Assembly: GCF_017916325.1 (NCBI RefSeq)
Contig: NC_090171.1
Coordinates: forward strand, 264,501-328,500
Reading direction: 5' to 3'
Origin: Leishmania martiniquensis
Taxonomy: Eukaryota; Euglenozoa; Kinetoplastea; Trypanosomatida; Trypanosomatidae
Length of the DNA stretch: 64,000 nt
Position 1 is the stretch's first letter. Each line of letters starts with the position of its first letter. The translations under genes were made by a program, and so were the position numbers. Below are positions 49,436 to 61,300 of this stretch, one piece after another. Under the pieces are notes generated by a model, which saw nothing but the letters and a program-made list of their open reading frames with translations, did no database searches and was not told the DNA's origin.

Positions 49436-51124
49436 ATGCCCTTAAGCTCGTCCGTCCTGGAAGTGCCCTTCATTGAAGTCATTTGTAGCTATCCCACACG
49501 CGAGCTGCTGTGCGCCGAGTGTCCTGCACTGCTGCTTCTCGTCTACGAGCACGTCGTGGCAGAGCTGCAGGCAGGGCGACGTGTAGCGGACAAGTTTCGT
49601 GGCACCTCGCGACAGGACCACCTGAGTGAATTGCTCGCCGTTCGATCGGTGTCGGAGCTCTTTGAGCGCCTTTACTCTCCGCCTCAGTCCTGCAGCTTCG
49701 ATGACGACACCGCCAGCGGGCATTTCTGGAGGCAGGTGCGGGTGACCGTGGAGGCCGCATTGGCGCCGCCGCACGAAACCAAGGTGCGTGCCCTCCTGAC
49801 GCAGGTACGCGGGCAGCCGCGCTTCTGTTTCGGCGGGCTGCACGACTCCCCGGCGCCTGGCGAGGGCTATCCTCTGCACCCCGTCTCGCTGGAGCGTGCC
49901 TTGGCAACTAGCAAGCGCTTCCTCCGCACTGCGACAACTTGCGCTCTAGACGGGTCGACGGATGTCTTGGCCGAGCGACAGCCGGAGCTGCGCGCGGTGC
50001 TGCAGCTTGCTCGCCTTGTTCCGCACACTCCGTTGGCGGCAACGGGCTCGAAGAAAGAGGTCACGCCAGAGGGGCTCAGCTTCTGCATGGTATCGCTGCA
50101 GCATCGATGGTGGGTGCTGGTAAACGCGGCGCTGGAGCGCGTTCTGCTGCTTGCGGGCGGTGCTGCGAATGGTGACCGTGACGCCAGCGGTGGCCGAACA
50201 GTCACGAAGCCGATTCTATGGCAGCTGCTGGCGGTGTTATCTGTGCTCGACACGACTCACTACATCTTCGCTTTCCCAGAGAGGCAGCAGGATCTCGCGG
50301 CTCACCATCTTCTCGCACGGCTATCAGAGGTCGGGCTGGTGTACCCGATTCTCAGCGATGATCGAAAGTGCTTTGTCTTGAGCCCTGACTTCCTGCACGC
50401 CATTCACTGGCACGCGAGTGCGCCGCTGTCCCTCACCTTTAACCACCATTTCCTGCGAAGTGGCAGCGACTGTCGTAGGATCGGCGTCGGCGACATACGC
50501 CGCGAGGACACTGACACCATCATCACCGAAACGAACTTTCGTCTCTACGCCTACACGAACGACCCCGACCTGCTCAACATTTTGAATCAGTTCGCGGTCC
50601 TCGAGGAGGTTGTTAATGGAAATCTCCACTGCTACCGCGTGACGCGTGACAGCTTCGCCGCCGCTGTGCGCAAGGGCATCACCGCCATGCAAGTGCTACG
50701 CTTTCTTTCGCTGCGAGCGCACCCCAGCATGCTACGCCGGTACGGGGAGCTGGAGGAGAATGACGGCATAGCCTCGCTGTCGTCCGCTCTCTGTGCCTCC
50801 TCATCTTTGTCCTTTTCAGCAGCGTCTCGTCGCACGGCCGCGTCTGGGACGTATGGCAGTGCCACATCCGTCGATGCTGTGACGACGCTGGTCGTTCCGC
50901 AGTCCTTCTGCGACCAAATGCAGATGTGGGAGAGCGAGTGTCGCCGCATTGTGTTTGAGCACCACGTTTTCCTGCTACGTAACATGTCCACAGATCAGCA
51001 AAAGGCAGTGACAGCGTATCTGACCGATGCCGGGGAGGCCGAGGGCATTCTGTATGTGGAGCGCGGTTACATGGTAATTCGAGAGGAAGTTTTCGAGCGA
51101 CTGATCGCACCACTTCTGGAGTGA
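49436..51124 (+). CDS. TFB2: TFIIH subunit TFB2/p52
   Basis: 562 residues from ATG 49436, somewhat longer than human p52. The strongest evidence is the C-terminal half. IITETNFRLYAYTND (about residues 362-376) corresponds to the p52 segment VVETNYRVYAYT; GITAMQVLRFLSLRAHPSM corresponds to GITAQQIIHFLRTRAHPVM; and VPQSFCDQMQMWESECRRI, followed by a C-terminal winged-helix-like segment ending in YMVIREEVFERLI, corresponds to the p8/TFB5-binding end. The N-terminal part has the helical repeats expected for p52. An unconserved Ser/Ala-rich insert lies near 448-475. TFB2 anchors XPB in TFIIH, which serves nucleotide excision repair and, in trypanosomatids, RNA polymerase II transcription of the spliced-leader RNA genes. 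The product acts in the nucleus. No catalytic motif is expected. Confidence 0.93.
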   Translation: MPLSSSVLEVPFIEVICSYPTRELLCAECPALLLLVYEHVVAELQAGRRVADKFRGTSRQDHLSELLAVRSVSELFERLYSPPQSCSFDDDTASGHFWRQVRVTVEAALAPPHETKVRALLTQVRGQPRFCFGGLHDSPAPGEGYPLHPVSLERALATSKRFLRTATTCALDGSTDVLAERQPELRAVLQLARLVPHTPLAATGSKKEVTPEGLSFCMVSLQHRWWVLVNAALERVLLLAGGAANGDRDASGGRTVTKPILWQLLAVLSVLDTTHYIFAFPERQQDLAAHHLLARLSEVGLVYPILSDDRKCFVLSPDFLHAIHWHASAPLSLTFNHHFLRSGSDCRRIGVGDIRREDTDTIITETNFRLYAYTNDPDLLNILNQFAVLEEVVNGNLHCYRVTRDSFAAAVRKGITAMQVLRFLSLRAHPSMLRRYGELEENDGIASLSSALCASSSLSFSAASRRTAASGTYGSATSVDAVTTLVVPQSFCDQMQMWESECRRIVFEHHVFLLRNMSTDQQKAVTAYLTDAGEAEGILYVERGYMVIREEVFERLIAPLLE

Positions 51125-52065
51125 GCAGCGTGACAGAGGTTGAGATAGGGGTAGACGCCTTCGCTGCACCTTGCATGAGCGCGGTTATTGTTGATTCTGT
51201 CGTAGTAGCCGATGCAGAGGTCGGAGGTGTCCTCCGCTCCTCTTTCTCACACGCACCGCTCAGTTTAGACGGGCGAAGGATAGATGCATGCGCGTGCGCG
51301 CGCAGAAGGAGGAGTGCTCGAAGGGCGTTGCGGCTCTCTTCTCCAGTCCCCGCAAACGGGCCCTTCTATGCCGAAGTTTCGGCAGTTGCTCCGAAGACCC
51401 ACTGCACTGATTTGATGCGCCTCCGATTCACCTTCTGCAGAACACTTTATGTGGGCATCGTTCGTATGGTGCAGAGTAGCGGTGCACGAGGCACTGCCTG
51501 TAGGTTGTGTGTATGCGTGGACATCTTGGCCACCACCTCTTCTGATGGCGGCTAATTTTACTGACAGCACATTTCTCGTTCCGCCTCTCTTTTTTCGGCC
51601 TCCCCCCACCCCCACCCCCCACACAAACACCTCACATGTGGGAATGCACGTGCACCGGTGCGCGTACGCCCACTGTCGTATGCGTTTCACACATGTTTGC
51701 AGAGGTGGGAAACACAGCAGCAGGTCGACGTTGGTGCCATCGGCTTTGCCGTGATACGGCCATCAGTAGCACACAGACATATAACAGGGAGGGTGCCTGC
51801 GACGTGCGTACACTGAAGCTCTTGTGCTACAGGCGAGGCCTTTGTGCCCCCACAGCATGCATTGGCCCGCTTTTCATCTAAAACGAAGAGCACGCACACA
51901 CGCGCGCGCAGGCGGAGCGCCATTCTGCCCACCTCCCTCGCGATTGGTTCATTTCAGCACTAGCCGGCGGGTCTCCGCACTGTATTCGTGACAGGTGGAG
52001 CGCGCCAACAGCGGCGCGTGCTTCCGCACGTAACTTTTCTGCACTCGTCTCCGTGTAGCGTCTGT
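51125..52065. other. Intergenic region between TFB2 and armadillo-like gene
   Basis: About 1 kb of TFB2 3' UTR and upstream sequence. A pyrimidine and C-rich run occurs at 51590-51625. An open frame continuing from 51121 begins with GTG and has no coding features. No gene seen. Confidence 0.65.
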
Positions 52066-52114
52066 AATTTACCTCATCTCTCCGTTTCCACCCGCTGCTA
52101 TCCTGGTTGCATAG
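52066..52114 (+). promoter_or_regulatory. Predicted spliced-leader acceptor for armadillo-like gene
   Basis: A T/C-rich tract (TTTACCTCATCTCTCCGTTTCC and following) is followed by the first AG at 52113-52114. This excludes the upstream TTG extension of the frame from the coding region and supports the ATG at 52158. Confidence 0.55.
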
Positions 52115-52157
52115 TGCCTGTGTGACTGCCGGAGCAAGCTTGTCGGTTTTCGGCAGG

Positions 52158-53492
52158 ATGATGCGACGAGGAGTCCCCAAGTGGTTTACGCAAGGCAGAA
52201 CGCGTGAACGATTTCACCGGTACTGGCCGTGGGCTCTTAGCTCGATCTGCGCTGGCCTATACTTCTATAACGGCGAGCCTTTCGAGGATGCCGCAGGGGC
52301 CATCGTGACAAAGATTCGGCGGCCACTGCTTAAGACGATGGAGTGGGTGGAGTTGCACGATGTGGATCCGGAGACGATGTCGTTGGAGTTGCCCCCCGAC
52401 ATGCTCTTTGGTCCGCTTGAGTTCCCGAAGCAGATGCGATTCCTTCTAGCAGCTCTCAGGGCCGACAACGAGCTTGCCGATGGGTATCTCGCGCGTGTGA
52501 TCATCGATCACATGGACTTGTCCTTGGACCCGCCAATCCTCCCGGAGGAGGACTTCCTGGCCGCAGGCGGCAAGGAGCTGCTCGATTTTAGCCTGGAAGA
52601 TTTCACCGGCACTGCAAGCCGCACCAAGCGCAAGCACATCTTCTTCCAGCCCGATCAGTTCCTGCAGTTTATCAACATCATCGCCGCCTATCCGTCACTG
52701 ACAGAGTACTTTGTGAGGGAGAAGGACGGCGTGGAGCTGGTCTTACAGGCTTACCGTCATAGCAAGAATCCCTATGCCCGCGTGATGGCGATGCGGTCGC
52801 TCACCTTGTTCTCCTTCACCCAAGCGGAGGACGGCGGGGTGGAGCGGCGCATCTTGCAGAGCAATGGTGTGAAGACCATCGTGGACGCGTACAAGCAGTG
52901 CAGCGGTGACCCGACGGACACGCGCTTCCCCACGCTGCTTCTCTCCTCCATTCTGCGGCACTACCCAAAGGAGGGCGGCAAGGAGTTCATCGACGCGGGC
53001 GGTGTCGATGCGGTTGTGAGCAATCTCAATATCGCTCGCTACAAAGGAATTCCGCAGCACATACGTGTGCTGCGCGACGCCCAGAACCTCCCCACAGAGT
53101 CAGCTGGCCAGGAATCCGTGAACTCAAGACTGGAGGAGGCAGGCTTCCTTGGCGTCGCAATGGGGCTACTGGACACCTTTCCAGAGTTCTACGAGGCGAC
53201 GAGTGACCTTTTAAAGCTGGTCATGGACGTCGTGCCGGCGCACGCGAGTCCGCTAGATCTGCTCGAGTACCGTGCAATGCCGATTCTTTCGAAGTACTAC
53301 GTGAAGTGGCGGGACGACCAGAGCTTCCAGACAGATGGGACTCGAACGCTTGTGGCGAAGCTGTTTGAGCTGATGCTAAACGACAAGACATGCCAGCGGT
53401 GCTACGATCCATCTGTCGCGTCTTATGAGCTGCTCGAGTGCCTCAAGACCGCCAAATCGGCCGTCAGGGACGAAAGAGAGAAGCGTGTGTAG
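52158..53492 (+). CDS. Armadillo-like helical repeat protein with basic hydrophobic N-terminus
   Basis: 444 residues from ATG 52158 (a second ATG follows directly). The N-terminus is strongly basic (MMRRGVPKWFTQGRTRERF) and is followed by a short hydrophobic aromatic stretch (WPWALSSICAGLYFY), compatible with mitochondrial targeting or a membrane anchor. From about residue 155 the protein is built of paired helices of the armadillo type (FLQFINIIAAYPSLTEYFVR; GVELVLQAYRHSKNPYARVM; LLLSSILRHYPKEGGKEFI; GGVDAVVSNLN; LGVAMGLLDTFPEFYEATSD). No enzymatic motif is visible. Armadillo repeats mediate protein binding. Mitochondrial location is an inference from the N-terminus, and the precise role is unknown. 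Confidence 0.88.
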   Translation: MMRRGVPKWFTQGRTRERFHRYWPWALSSICAGLYFYNGEPFEDAAGAIVTKIRRPLLKTMEWVELHDVDPETMSLELPPDMLFGPLEFPKQMRFLLAALRADNELADGYLARVIIDHMDLSLDPPILPEEDFLAAGGKELLDFSLEDFTGTASRTKRKHIFFQPDQFLQFINIIAAYPSLTEYFVREKDGVELVLQAYRHSKNPYARVMAMRSLTLFSFTQAEDGGVERRILQSNGVKTIVDAYKQCSGDPTDTRFPTLLLSSILRHYPKEGGKEFIDAGGVDAVVSNLNIARYKGIPQHIRVLRDAQNLPTESAGQESVNSRLEEAGFLGVAMGLLDTFPEFYEATSDLLKLVMDVVPAHASPLDLLEYRAMPILSKYYVKWRDDQSFQTDGTRTLVAKLFELMLNDKTCQRCYDPSVASYELLECLKTAKSAVRDEREKRV

Positions 53493-54625
53493 CTGTCTTC
53501 AGAGTGTTGGCAGCAGCCGACGACCGCGGTCGCGTAGCGCGTGACCTCCAGACTAGGCACCCGGCTACGTTGGCCGCCGTGTGCGTGTGTGTGTGTTTGT
53601 GTGGATGGGTACGCGTGTCTTCAGAGGTCAATGGAAGAGTGACGGTAGCCTCGCGCACGCATACACACACGCTTGCCTCCGCTTAACAGTTATCCGACCT
53701 TCTTCATAGCCCCCCCTCCTACCCTCCTACCCTTCTTCTCTCTCGCCTCCTTCCCCCTCCTTCACATCACACAGACGGGTGCGCACGTTTATTGATTGAT
53801 ACGTGTGCGCGAGCGGCGGGGGCTGAGGGATGGAGTTTACCCCCTCCTGCACTCCTCAGTGTCCTTCTGTAGAGCTGCAGAGGGCGGCGCGCCACGCAGG
53901 AGTGGTGAAAGAGTTTCCAAGACGATCCTGTAAGCGCCGCATCGTCGTTGTCGGCTAGATCTTCGAACTTGACGAGAGCTCCGGGGGCCTTCTCCACCAG
54001 GTTAAGAGGGACACTTATGCACCGAGTATAGCGGCCCGAGATGGCTAACTTCTCTTTCTCTATGCGACAGCGTCGACGGAGTCGTTCGGGTGGTGAGAGG
54101 GGAGCTGGTGTAGGCGGCCGGCATGCACTCGCCTGGTAAGTATTTGTGCGTGTGCACGCCTGTCGGCTTGTGTTTGCCTGTGCGTATCTGCGCGCCCATG
54201 TTTTCAACCCGCCTTCCTCTTCTCGTTCCCTCTTTGTTCTTTTCTCTACTCGGTCGACTGAGACGGCGGCCCTTCCCTCTCCCTCCCCTCCACGAGTGGT
54301 CGTGCATCGACTGTATGGCCGTGTTTCCCACCGTGCGAGTGAGTTTGTGCTGGCTGGACTTGCACGTCTTGTGGTGTCCGCACTGTGTAGCCGATTTAGA
54401 CTGACGGAGTGTTGCTTCATCAACCCGACACGCTCACTATTCGTCCGTGTTGCTCCTTCGTTTCACGTGCGATCCACCGCGCTGCTGGAAGCGTCGATCT
54501 ATATATATATATATGCAGTTAAGAGGAACGAGACGCACGCGCTCCGTACTTTGCGCGATACAACGCCTGCCGCGCACATAAGTGTGTGCGTGTATACACG
54601 TATGCTGCAAGTTTGCCCGACTGCT
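53493..54625. other. Intergenic region between armadillo-like gene and ARL13
   Basis: About 1.2 kb without a gene. It holds GT and CA microsatellite runs (53580-53604), a T/C-rich stretch 53700-53770, another at 54205-54295 and an (AT)n tract 54499-54514. Confidence 0.65.
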
Positions 54626-54649
54626 ATACTCTCTTTCTCTGTACCACAG
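54626..54649 (+). promoter_or_regulatory. Predicted spliced-leader acceptor for ARL13
   Basis: The tract CTCTCTTTCTCTGTACCACAG ends with AG at 54648-54649, 50 nt before the ATG. Confidence 0.65.
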
Positions 54650-54699
54650 TACACTCTACAGCATAGACGCATTTTCCCCGAAGCAGTGCTTGATCAATC

Positions 54700-55602
54700 A
54701 TGTCGAAAGATGACGCGTGCATTGCGTATGCCAAGCAGCACAACATTCACCACTTGTTTGAACTCATGGCGACCAAGGTGCTGCTGAACCGTCCAGAGAA
54801 CCCCTTCGCATACCTGCGTACCCTCCTTCAGGACGTGGAGGAGTCTGAGAAGAATAAGGCTTCGTACGATCCTACCCAAGTCCACTTCAACAACGACGCC
54901 GGGGCCCCAGCACCGGCCGCAGGAAGTAGCAGCAGTGGTCACGTGGCGGCCCCGACAGCGGTAGCAACTTCCGCGAAGAAGAAGAAAAGCGTGACTTTAG
55001 CCACCTTCGGTCTTGACCAGGCCGGCAAGACGTGCGCCCTCTCCATCCTCGAGAACGGCGAGGCAGACAAGAAGTACACCCCGACCGTGGGCTTTGCTCC
55101 GATCAAGTTTTCACTGGACGACTACAACTTATGCATCTTCGACCTCGGCGGGGGTGCCAACTTCCGAGGAATTTGGGTGCACTACTACCACGACTGCTAC
55201 GGTATCGTGTATGTCATTGACTCGGCGGCTAATGATGAGCGGGTGGCCGAGTCGCTCAAAGTGCTGCGTGAGACGCTCCAGCACCGGTACGTGAAAGGGA
55301 AGCCGCTCCTCGTGCTGGCAAACAAGAAGGACTTGCCGGAGAGCCGCGGAGTTGAGGTGGTACCTTCTGGCTTTTTCGAGGAGGCGATGGGTGAACTCGG
55401 CGCGCCGCACCGCGTGCTGGCGACGTGCTCCATAGAAGATGATCCAACCTTGGTGGAAGGCATTGAGTGGTTGCTGGAGGTGGTGTCGAAAGATTATGAC
55501 GCGCTGGCCGATCGCGTGGCGAGTGACAGCAAAGAGGTGGAGGAAGAGAAAGCGCGCCAACGGGCCGCCCGGCTAACAGCCATGCGCGGCGAAGACAAGT
55601 GA
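54700..55602 (+). CDS. ARL13: ARL13-type small GTPase with N-terminal RIIa/DPY30-like docking domain
   Basis: 300 residues from ATG 54700. Residues about 4-47 match the RIIa/DPY30 dimerisation-docking pattern (IHHLFELMATKVLLNRPENP then FAYLRTLLQDVEE). After an Ala/Pro/Ser linker the GTPase domain begins near 96: P-loop GLDQAGKT at 104-111, switch I Thr129 in PTVGF, DLGGG at 148-152, RGIW following, and NKKD at 208-211. As in ARL13B, DLGGG replaces the catalytic Gln of ARF proteins, and IFDLGGG...RGIW...YY is shared. The end is a charged helix (EEEKARQRAARL); no Pro-rich tail like that of animal ARL13B and no N-terminal myristoylation Gly are present. Established for the trypanosome orthologue: it is flagellar, and the docking domain takes part in flagellar targeting. 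ARL13 proteins are exchange factors for ARL3 in cilia. Flagellar axoneme location is therefore likely here. Confidence 0.94.
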   Translation: MSKDDACIAYAKQHNIHHLFELMATKVLLNRPENPFAYLRTLLQDVEESEKNKASYDPTQVHFNNDAGAPAPAAGSSSSGHVAAPTAVATSAKKKKSVTLATFGLDQAGKTCALSILENGEADKKYTPTVGFAPIKFSLDDYNLCIFDLGGGANFRGIWVHYYHDCYGIVYVIDSAANDERVAESLKVLRETLQHRYVKGKPLLVLANKKDLPESRGVEVVPSGFFEEAMGELGAPHRVLATCSIEDDPTLVEGIEWLLEVVSKDYDALADRVASDSKEVEEEKARQRAARLTAMRGEDK

Positions 55603-58328
55603 CGGTGCGCTAAGGTGGGGGAGAGCGACTGGGATTTTTTGTTGTTGACCTGATGCCCATTACGCATTACGGTTGCCCGTGAAACGTGCATGGCTTCACG
55701 GCAGAAGTAACGGGGGAAGTGCGCCTACCGTGTCCATGCGTGTGTGTGTGTGTGTTTGCGTTTGTCTGTGGCGTGTATCTTCGCACAAGTCTCTGATTTA
55801 CAGTCAACGATGAGTTGGAGTGCGAGCGTCATGCCGATCTACTCGCTCTTATGCCCCTCGCCCTCCTCTCTCTCTTCCTTCCAGCGCTGCACGAAAAAAG
55901 GACGCGGGTGCCTCGTCGTCTCTTTTTTTTTCAAATCTTCGTTTATCCCTTGGCTCCCATGTCGTACGCCAATGACATTGCTGGGTGAGCCATGGCCGCT
56001 TCTTGGGAGCCGCTCTCACGCATCGCCACGGCGCCTGTTTCTTTTTACCTTGTCGCGATGGTGTCGTCCTGTCTGAGCTCAGGTATGGCTCCAGGTGCTT
56101 TGGCGACTCAAGAGCGGTGGCGAGTGCATAGTTGATGGGAGTGTGTGTGTGTGGGGTCCTCCTGCCTCAAAGGCTACGGTGTTCGCATTTTCCCTTCTCT
56201 GTTTTTTTTGTTTCTGGCAAGCTTAGATGCATCTCGTACGCTTTCCTCTGCGCACTGACGCAATGTGGGCTGCACAACAAGTTCATACGCGAGTGAAGCA
56301 GAGGCGAGGGCCACAGTATCTCAAGCGTAGAGTTAGACGGCTACCGGGGAGTGGAGGAGGCCGACAGCATTTCATTGCTTAATGCGGCGCCACACAAACA
56401 TATATATATATATGTTTGTGTGTGTGTGTGTGTGGTGGAGGGGTGCGTTTATGCCTTTCTCATGTAACTGCTGTCTCTCTGTTCAGTTTTTCTCGTGCAA
56501 CTGTGATAGCGTTGCTCCTTTCATGCCGTCTGTAAGGCAAGGAGGAGCGCAAGACGGGTCGCTTTCTTGCTGCAGCACGTGAGAAGTGTCAACTGACTCG
56601 AATGCCACGCCGTCTCCACCTCAGCCGAGATCCTCGCACGCCGTGCTGCCGTGTCTTTCTCGCCCTCTCTTGCTTTCCTCCTTCTCTTTCCATTCCTCAC
56701 ATGTCTCGTGTCCTCGTCCTGACGGCTTTCTCGCACCAGCAGCATGCAGAACCGCTGGATCGGCATCACGACGTTCGAACCCATTACGCCTATACATAAG
56801 ACCTCTCCTCCCCCTCCCCCTCTCCAGGTGCGTTGGCGTGTGTGCATAGACGTGCAGGAGGCACCTTCTTGCACAGCAGCACGCACGCAAGCGCCTGAAG
56901 ATTCCCTGACGCTGCCGATACGCATAATAGAACAGCGCGTCTTTCAAGTTGCACCCGGTAGATATCGCCTTCAACTGTCTGTGCCGGTGACTGGAAGCGC
57001 GCATCCGTGCTGAGCATAAGGCGGAGGCGCGCTCGGACGAGGGACAGCGGATCATCTCTCTGCACCTCTCTATCCGCAAGAGAATCGAAACTGCGAGGCG
57101 CCAGAGAAGGTTTGTACAATCCAACACACAGAGGCACACACACACACAGCCAGAGAGACAAGACTACGGCAGCATCCACGACGCGAGATAACAGCGCGCA
57201 TCGTAAGCGTTCTCGCCACGTGGGAGCTCGGGCAAGGCCAGGAGAGACCATCCCTTCATCTTCGCATTGCTGAACTGGCACGCCGCTCTGCATCGCCGCT
57301 TTTCTCGCGCACCTTTGTGCGCATGCGTGTGTCTTCTTGTACTATTGATTGATGTGCTGCGAATCCTCGCGACGTCTCCCTTACTGCTGCGCTATCCTCT
57401 CTGCAGCTCTATCCACAACCCTACTCGCAGCCTTCACCGTCGTCGTTGCCTCTCTTTTCTTACTTCTGTCTCTCTCTCTCGTGTCAATAGCTGCTCGAGA
57501 GGGGGGAAACTTCGCCCCCTATACACCAACGCACGTTTAGGCAACTCGATTCCTCTTCTCATCACACAGAAGTCAGTACTCTTTGTGGGCCTCGTGACCC
57601 ACTGTCCTGCACCTGTCGCTTTCCCTTCCGTTCTTCACCTTACAGATATTTTCTCGCTCTGCGCTTCGGACGGCACCCGTTTTTTTTTTCACGCCTATAA
57701 CGATAGTCGGCTTGCAGTTAGGCATATGTATGCTGTGTCACTGGCACAGAAAACGAACTGCGCCGCCGCACCCTTCTGTCCTTGGGGCCGTTGCAGCACG
57801 TTGTCGTCAAGGACAGCCAGTGTCAGGTGCCTACGCACGTCTTGCCTCTGGCGACTCGATTGACACAGTGTTGGAGATTCGTGTGTGTGTCTTTCTTTCC
57901 CCCTTTTTTCATGTCCAGTCTCTGTTCACCAGCACCGTCTCATTGTCTCTCGTCCCAACAAAACGGCGAGCTCAACACACGCACGCAACTGTTTCTGTTT
58001 CGCCCCGCTCTGCTACCGTATTGGAAGGGGGACGACACCGAGGCAAAGGCGCGTACAGGCCCGCTTCTACCGTGGCTACCTTGCACTTTTTTTCTTGTTC
58101 TCCATTCGTTTTGCTCCCTCGTCCCTTTTAGTGGCCTCCTCTCCTCCCCCCTTCTTCCCCTCCGACCTTTTCTCCAGCGAAGCACTTCCCATCGTCCTCT
58201 CGCCACCGTCGCCGCCTTTGGCTCACCTCCTTCGTCTCCCCCTCCCCACCCTCCCTTTTCAACGTACGGTCTATTTCCGCATGACACACTCTGCTATCGT
58301 GGCACGCTCCCTCTCGGTCCGTCACTCA
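55603..58328. other. Intergenic region between ARL13 and the CNB/C2 gene
   Basis: About 2.8 kb with no supported gene. It contains T/C blocks 55850-55940, 56640-56720 and 57880-58370, a purine-rich stretch about 57000-57240, and a 32-bp palindrome at 56391-56422. A frame at 57782-58585 is open through the pyrimidine tract and into the next gene in another frame; it has no coding character. Confidence 0.65.
56391..56422. repeat. Perfect 32-bp palindrome built on a TA tract
   Basis: CACACAAACATATATA is followed directly by its reverse complement, and GT repeats continue on the right to about 56434. In the ARL13 3' UTR this could form a 16-bp hairpin; in DNA it could form a cruciform. Confidence 0.9.
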
Positions 58329-58367
58329 CGTCTCTTTCCGTCCCTCCTCTCCCCCCTTCTTCTGTAG
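58329..58367 (+). promoter_or_regulatory. Predicted spliced-leader acceptor for the CNB/C2 gene
   Basis: One of the best acceptor signals in the window: an almost uninterrupted T/C tract of about 35 bases ends in TGTAG (AG 58366-58367), leaving a 5' UTR of 28 nt. Confidence 0.7.
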
Positions 58368-58395
58368 GCTGTTTTGTTTGCTGCTGTTGTGAGAC

Positions 58396-61300
58396 ATGCC
58401 AACTTCATCGCAGGTTTATGATCCGGCTTCTGCTCCTGCGCACCGTTCCAGTGCCGCGAAGCTGGGGCCGCCACCACGCGCCTCCAGCACTGCACCCCCG
58501 CTCCCAAAGCGCTTTCCGGGTCATGTGCATCATCACCTGCCCAATGGCACAGCATCTCGGCGCAGCACAGGAATGCATCACGTGAAGCCGATGCGACGCG
58601 ACTCTTCCATCGGCGCAACGAGCACGAATCCCCGCCTACGTTGTGGTAGCGTCATCGACGCTGCGGCGCAACGGAGCTCTTTGGGCCCACGCGCTTCGAT
58701 CGACTTTGCCTCTGACGAGGGCCAAGACGCCATATGCCGACTGCGCCGCCTCTTTTTACCAGTAGTGATGCGAGTCGTCCTGCGGTGCAGGCGGTGCATG
58801 CGCTGGAAGAATGGGCGGCCGCCTCGCCGGTACACTCCTGAATCGGTGGTGGCCGCCATCATGAGCAGCAAGTCGCAGCTTGCTGAATGTCCGCAACGAA
58901 TGCTCGAGAGCCTGGCAGAGGGCGCTATGTTTAGGTCATTCGCGCCCAAGGAGATCGTTGTGTACGCCAACGAGCCCCACGTGTCTTGTGGCATTGTGGT
59001 GCTGCTGTACGGCGAGTTGGAAGAGCGGCGTCAGGAGCCCGGTGGTCGGAAGTCGCGAACAGTCAGTGGCGGTGCCTCGCGTGCGATTTGCACGCAAGCA
59101 CGTAGACTTCACAAGGCGATGAGCGTCCTCTGTCTGATGTCTGTCATGTGCGAGGATCGCGCCACGTCGTTCCTCGCGACCCGAGATGACGAGGAGGCGG
59201 ACGTCGCCATCATTCCTTCGCGCTGGTTCTGGGAGATAACCTATCGCATGACACACACATCGCTTCATGTAGCCGACGCGATAGGACGCAACCTCCGCGA
59301 CGTTGTTCTGCCGCATCGCCGCGACATGTTGTTGGCTGATTACTTCCCCACATCCGCGGTGCTTCTCCGCTCGTGGATGTGGTCACTGTTGACGCCGAGC
59401 GACCGCGTCAAGTTGAGCCGCGCCATGGAAGTGCGCGTTCTCTCCGTCGGCGATGTGCTGTTTGAGGAGGGTGACTACTGCCCGTATATCTACGTCGTGC
59501 GCCGTGGTGCCCTTATTGCGATCGTGAAGGGCGAGGCGCTGGCGGTCGTTGAAGCCGGGGCGGCTGTGGGTGAAGAGAGCGTCCTCTTTCACGACAGGCG
59601 CAACTGCAGCTTGTTGGCGGCCACCGTTTGTGAGCTTTACGCACTGCATGTGCGCCACCTGCTGCATCGCTTCCTCAAGTACCCTGAGCGTGCTCAGCGC
59701 ATCATTGCCGCGGCGATGGAGCGGCAGGCACGGTGGATGGAGGAGGGCCGAACACGCGACGTTTTTGGGCTGGTGTCCATTTTGAGCGGTGTACCATGCC
59801 TCGGGCATACGACGGACGCGATGCGGGAGGAGATCGCACGGTGCGCCACTGTGCTGCACCTCCCGCAAGGCCACACGCTGACTTCCACTTGCACACCCTG
59901 CACTTTCTTTTGTGTGATCGGCCGTGGCTCGGTGACGCTGAAGAGCGCGATCAAGACTGCCACCGTTGCTGAGTTGTCATCTTCTTCGAACGGCACCGCT
60001 CGCGGAGTCGAATCGCCGGTGGCTGGGCGATGGGACTCATTAGGGAAGCAGACTCCGTCCCTGCCGTCAGAGGTGCGGCGAGAGGCGCGCAGCGCCGGTG
60101 ACTTCTTTGGCGAGCTGTGCTTGAAGCCGCACCTGTGGCCCTATGCAGTCGTGTGTGACTCCACGGTGAGCGTCTGGAAGTTTGAGCGGGAGGCGGTACT
60201 AAGGGTGCTGGAGAAGTATCGCGCCGATGCGCAGGCGATAGAGGTGTGCCGGCAAGGTATTAGCCTCTACCGCGCCCAACGGGGAGAAAGCAGCATTGTG
60301 GAGTGCTTCGACGCTCCTGTCACCCCAAACGCATCGGCAAACGGTTGGCATTCGCGCGCTAGCAGTCAACGAAGTCGTGCGCAGTCGACCGACTTGACGA
60401 TGACGCCTTCTAAAGCACGTAGCAACAGCGCTTGCAGCCACACCAGCAGACGCCCTTCTCTGTCGCAGCAGTTAGTGGCTGAGAGATATTTGCGAGGCGC
60501 AGCGACGGAAGGTCTCAGCCCGCCTGGAGGCAGAGGTGTGGGTGTAGACTGGACGCCGGAGCAGTGGACGACGTACGCCATCACACGGCTGCAGGAGGGG
60601 CTGTGTGGTGAGAAGGAAAAGGGGTACACCCCCGCTCCCACACGCGACCTCCGTGAGGTCGACAAGGAGGTGGAAAAGACCCTGAATGAAAAAGTACTTC
60701 GGCTGGTTGCCGTGCAGCTCGAGACACCCGCGAGCCCGGCTGACTGCGACATCAGCGGAGACGCTGGCGAGCTGCAGACAATCATTGTAGAGCAACTCTT
60801 CCTCATTGAAACAGAGAAGCAGCCGAGGTTCTTGCGGCAGGTGAAGGACAGCAACGTCCGTCTCGTTACAGACGACGACGGCACACAGGCCACGGGACCA
60901 CAGGACGACAGTGTGGGCGAGGCAAGCATCATGGACACCATGCACAATGCCGAGGCACCGGTGGCGGTCAGCGAGGTGATGCAGCTAGAGGAGATCGGCG
61001 TTTCGCCGCTGGCAGGCAGCGAGTTCATGTTGAAACGTGCAAAGCCGTCGTCGTCGGTGCGCGATTCCGCGGAAGCGGCGAACATTCTCAACGTGCACCA
61101 TGTGGATGATGTACTCGATGGAGAGGCCACCGCCGGCGCTCCGACGGGGTGGCCTGTGCTGAGCGCATCACTCGGTCGCACTCGTCGTTCCACCAGCCTT
61201 GGCGCGACTGGTGAGGCGAGCGGTGCTTTCGCTGCCTCGTTGAACCCGCGCGCCTCCCTTAGTCGCAGCCACTTTGTGCGCCCACCGTCTGGGATGCCAC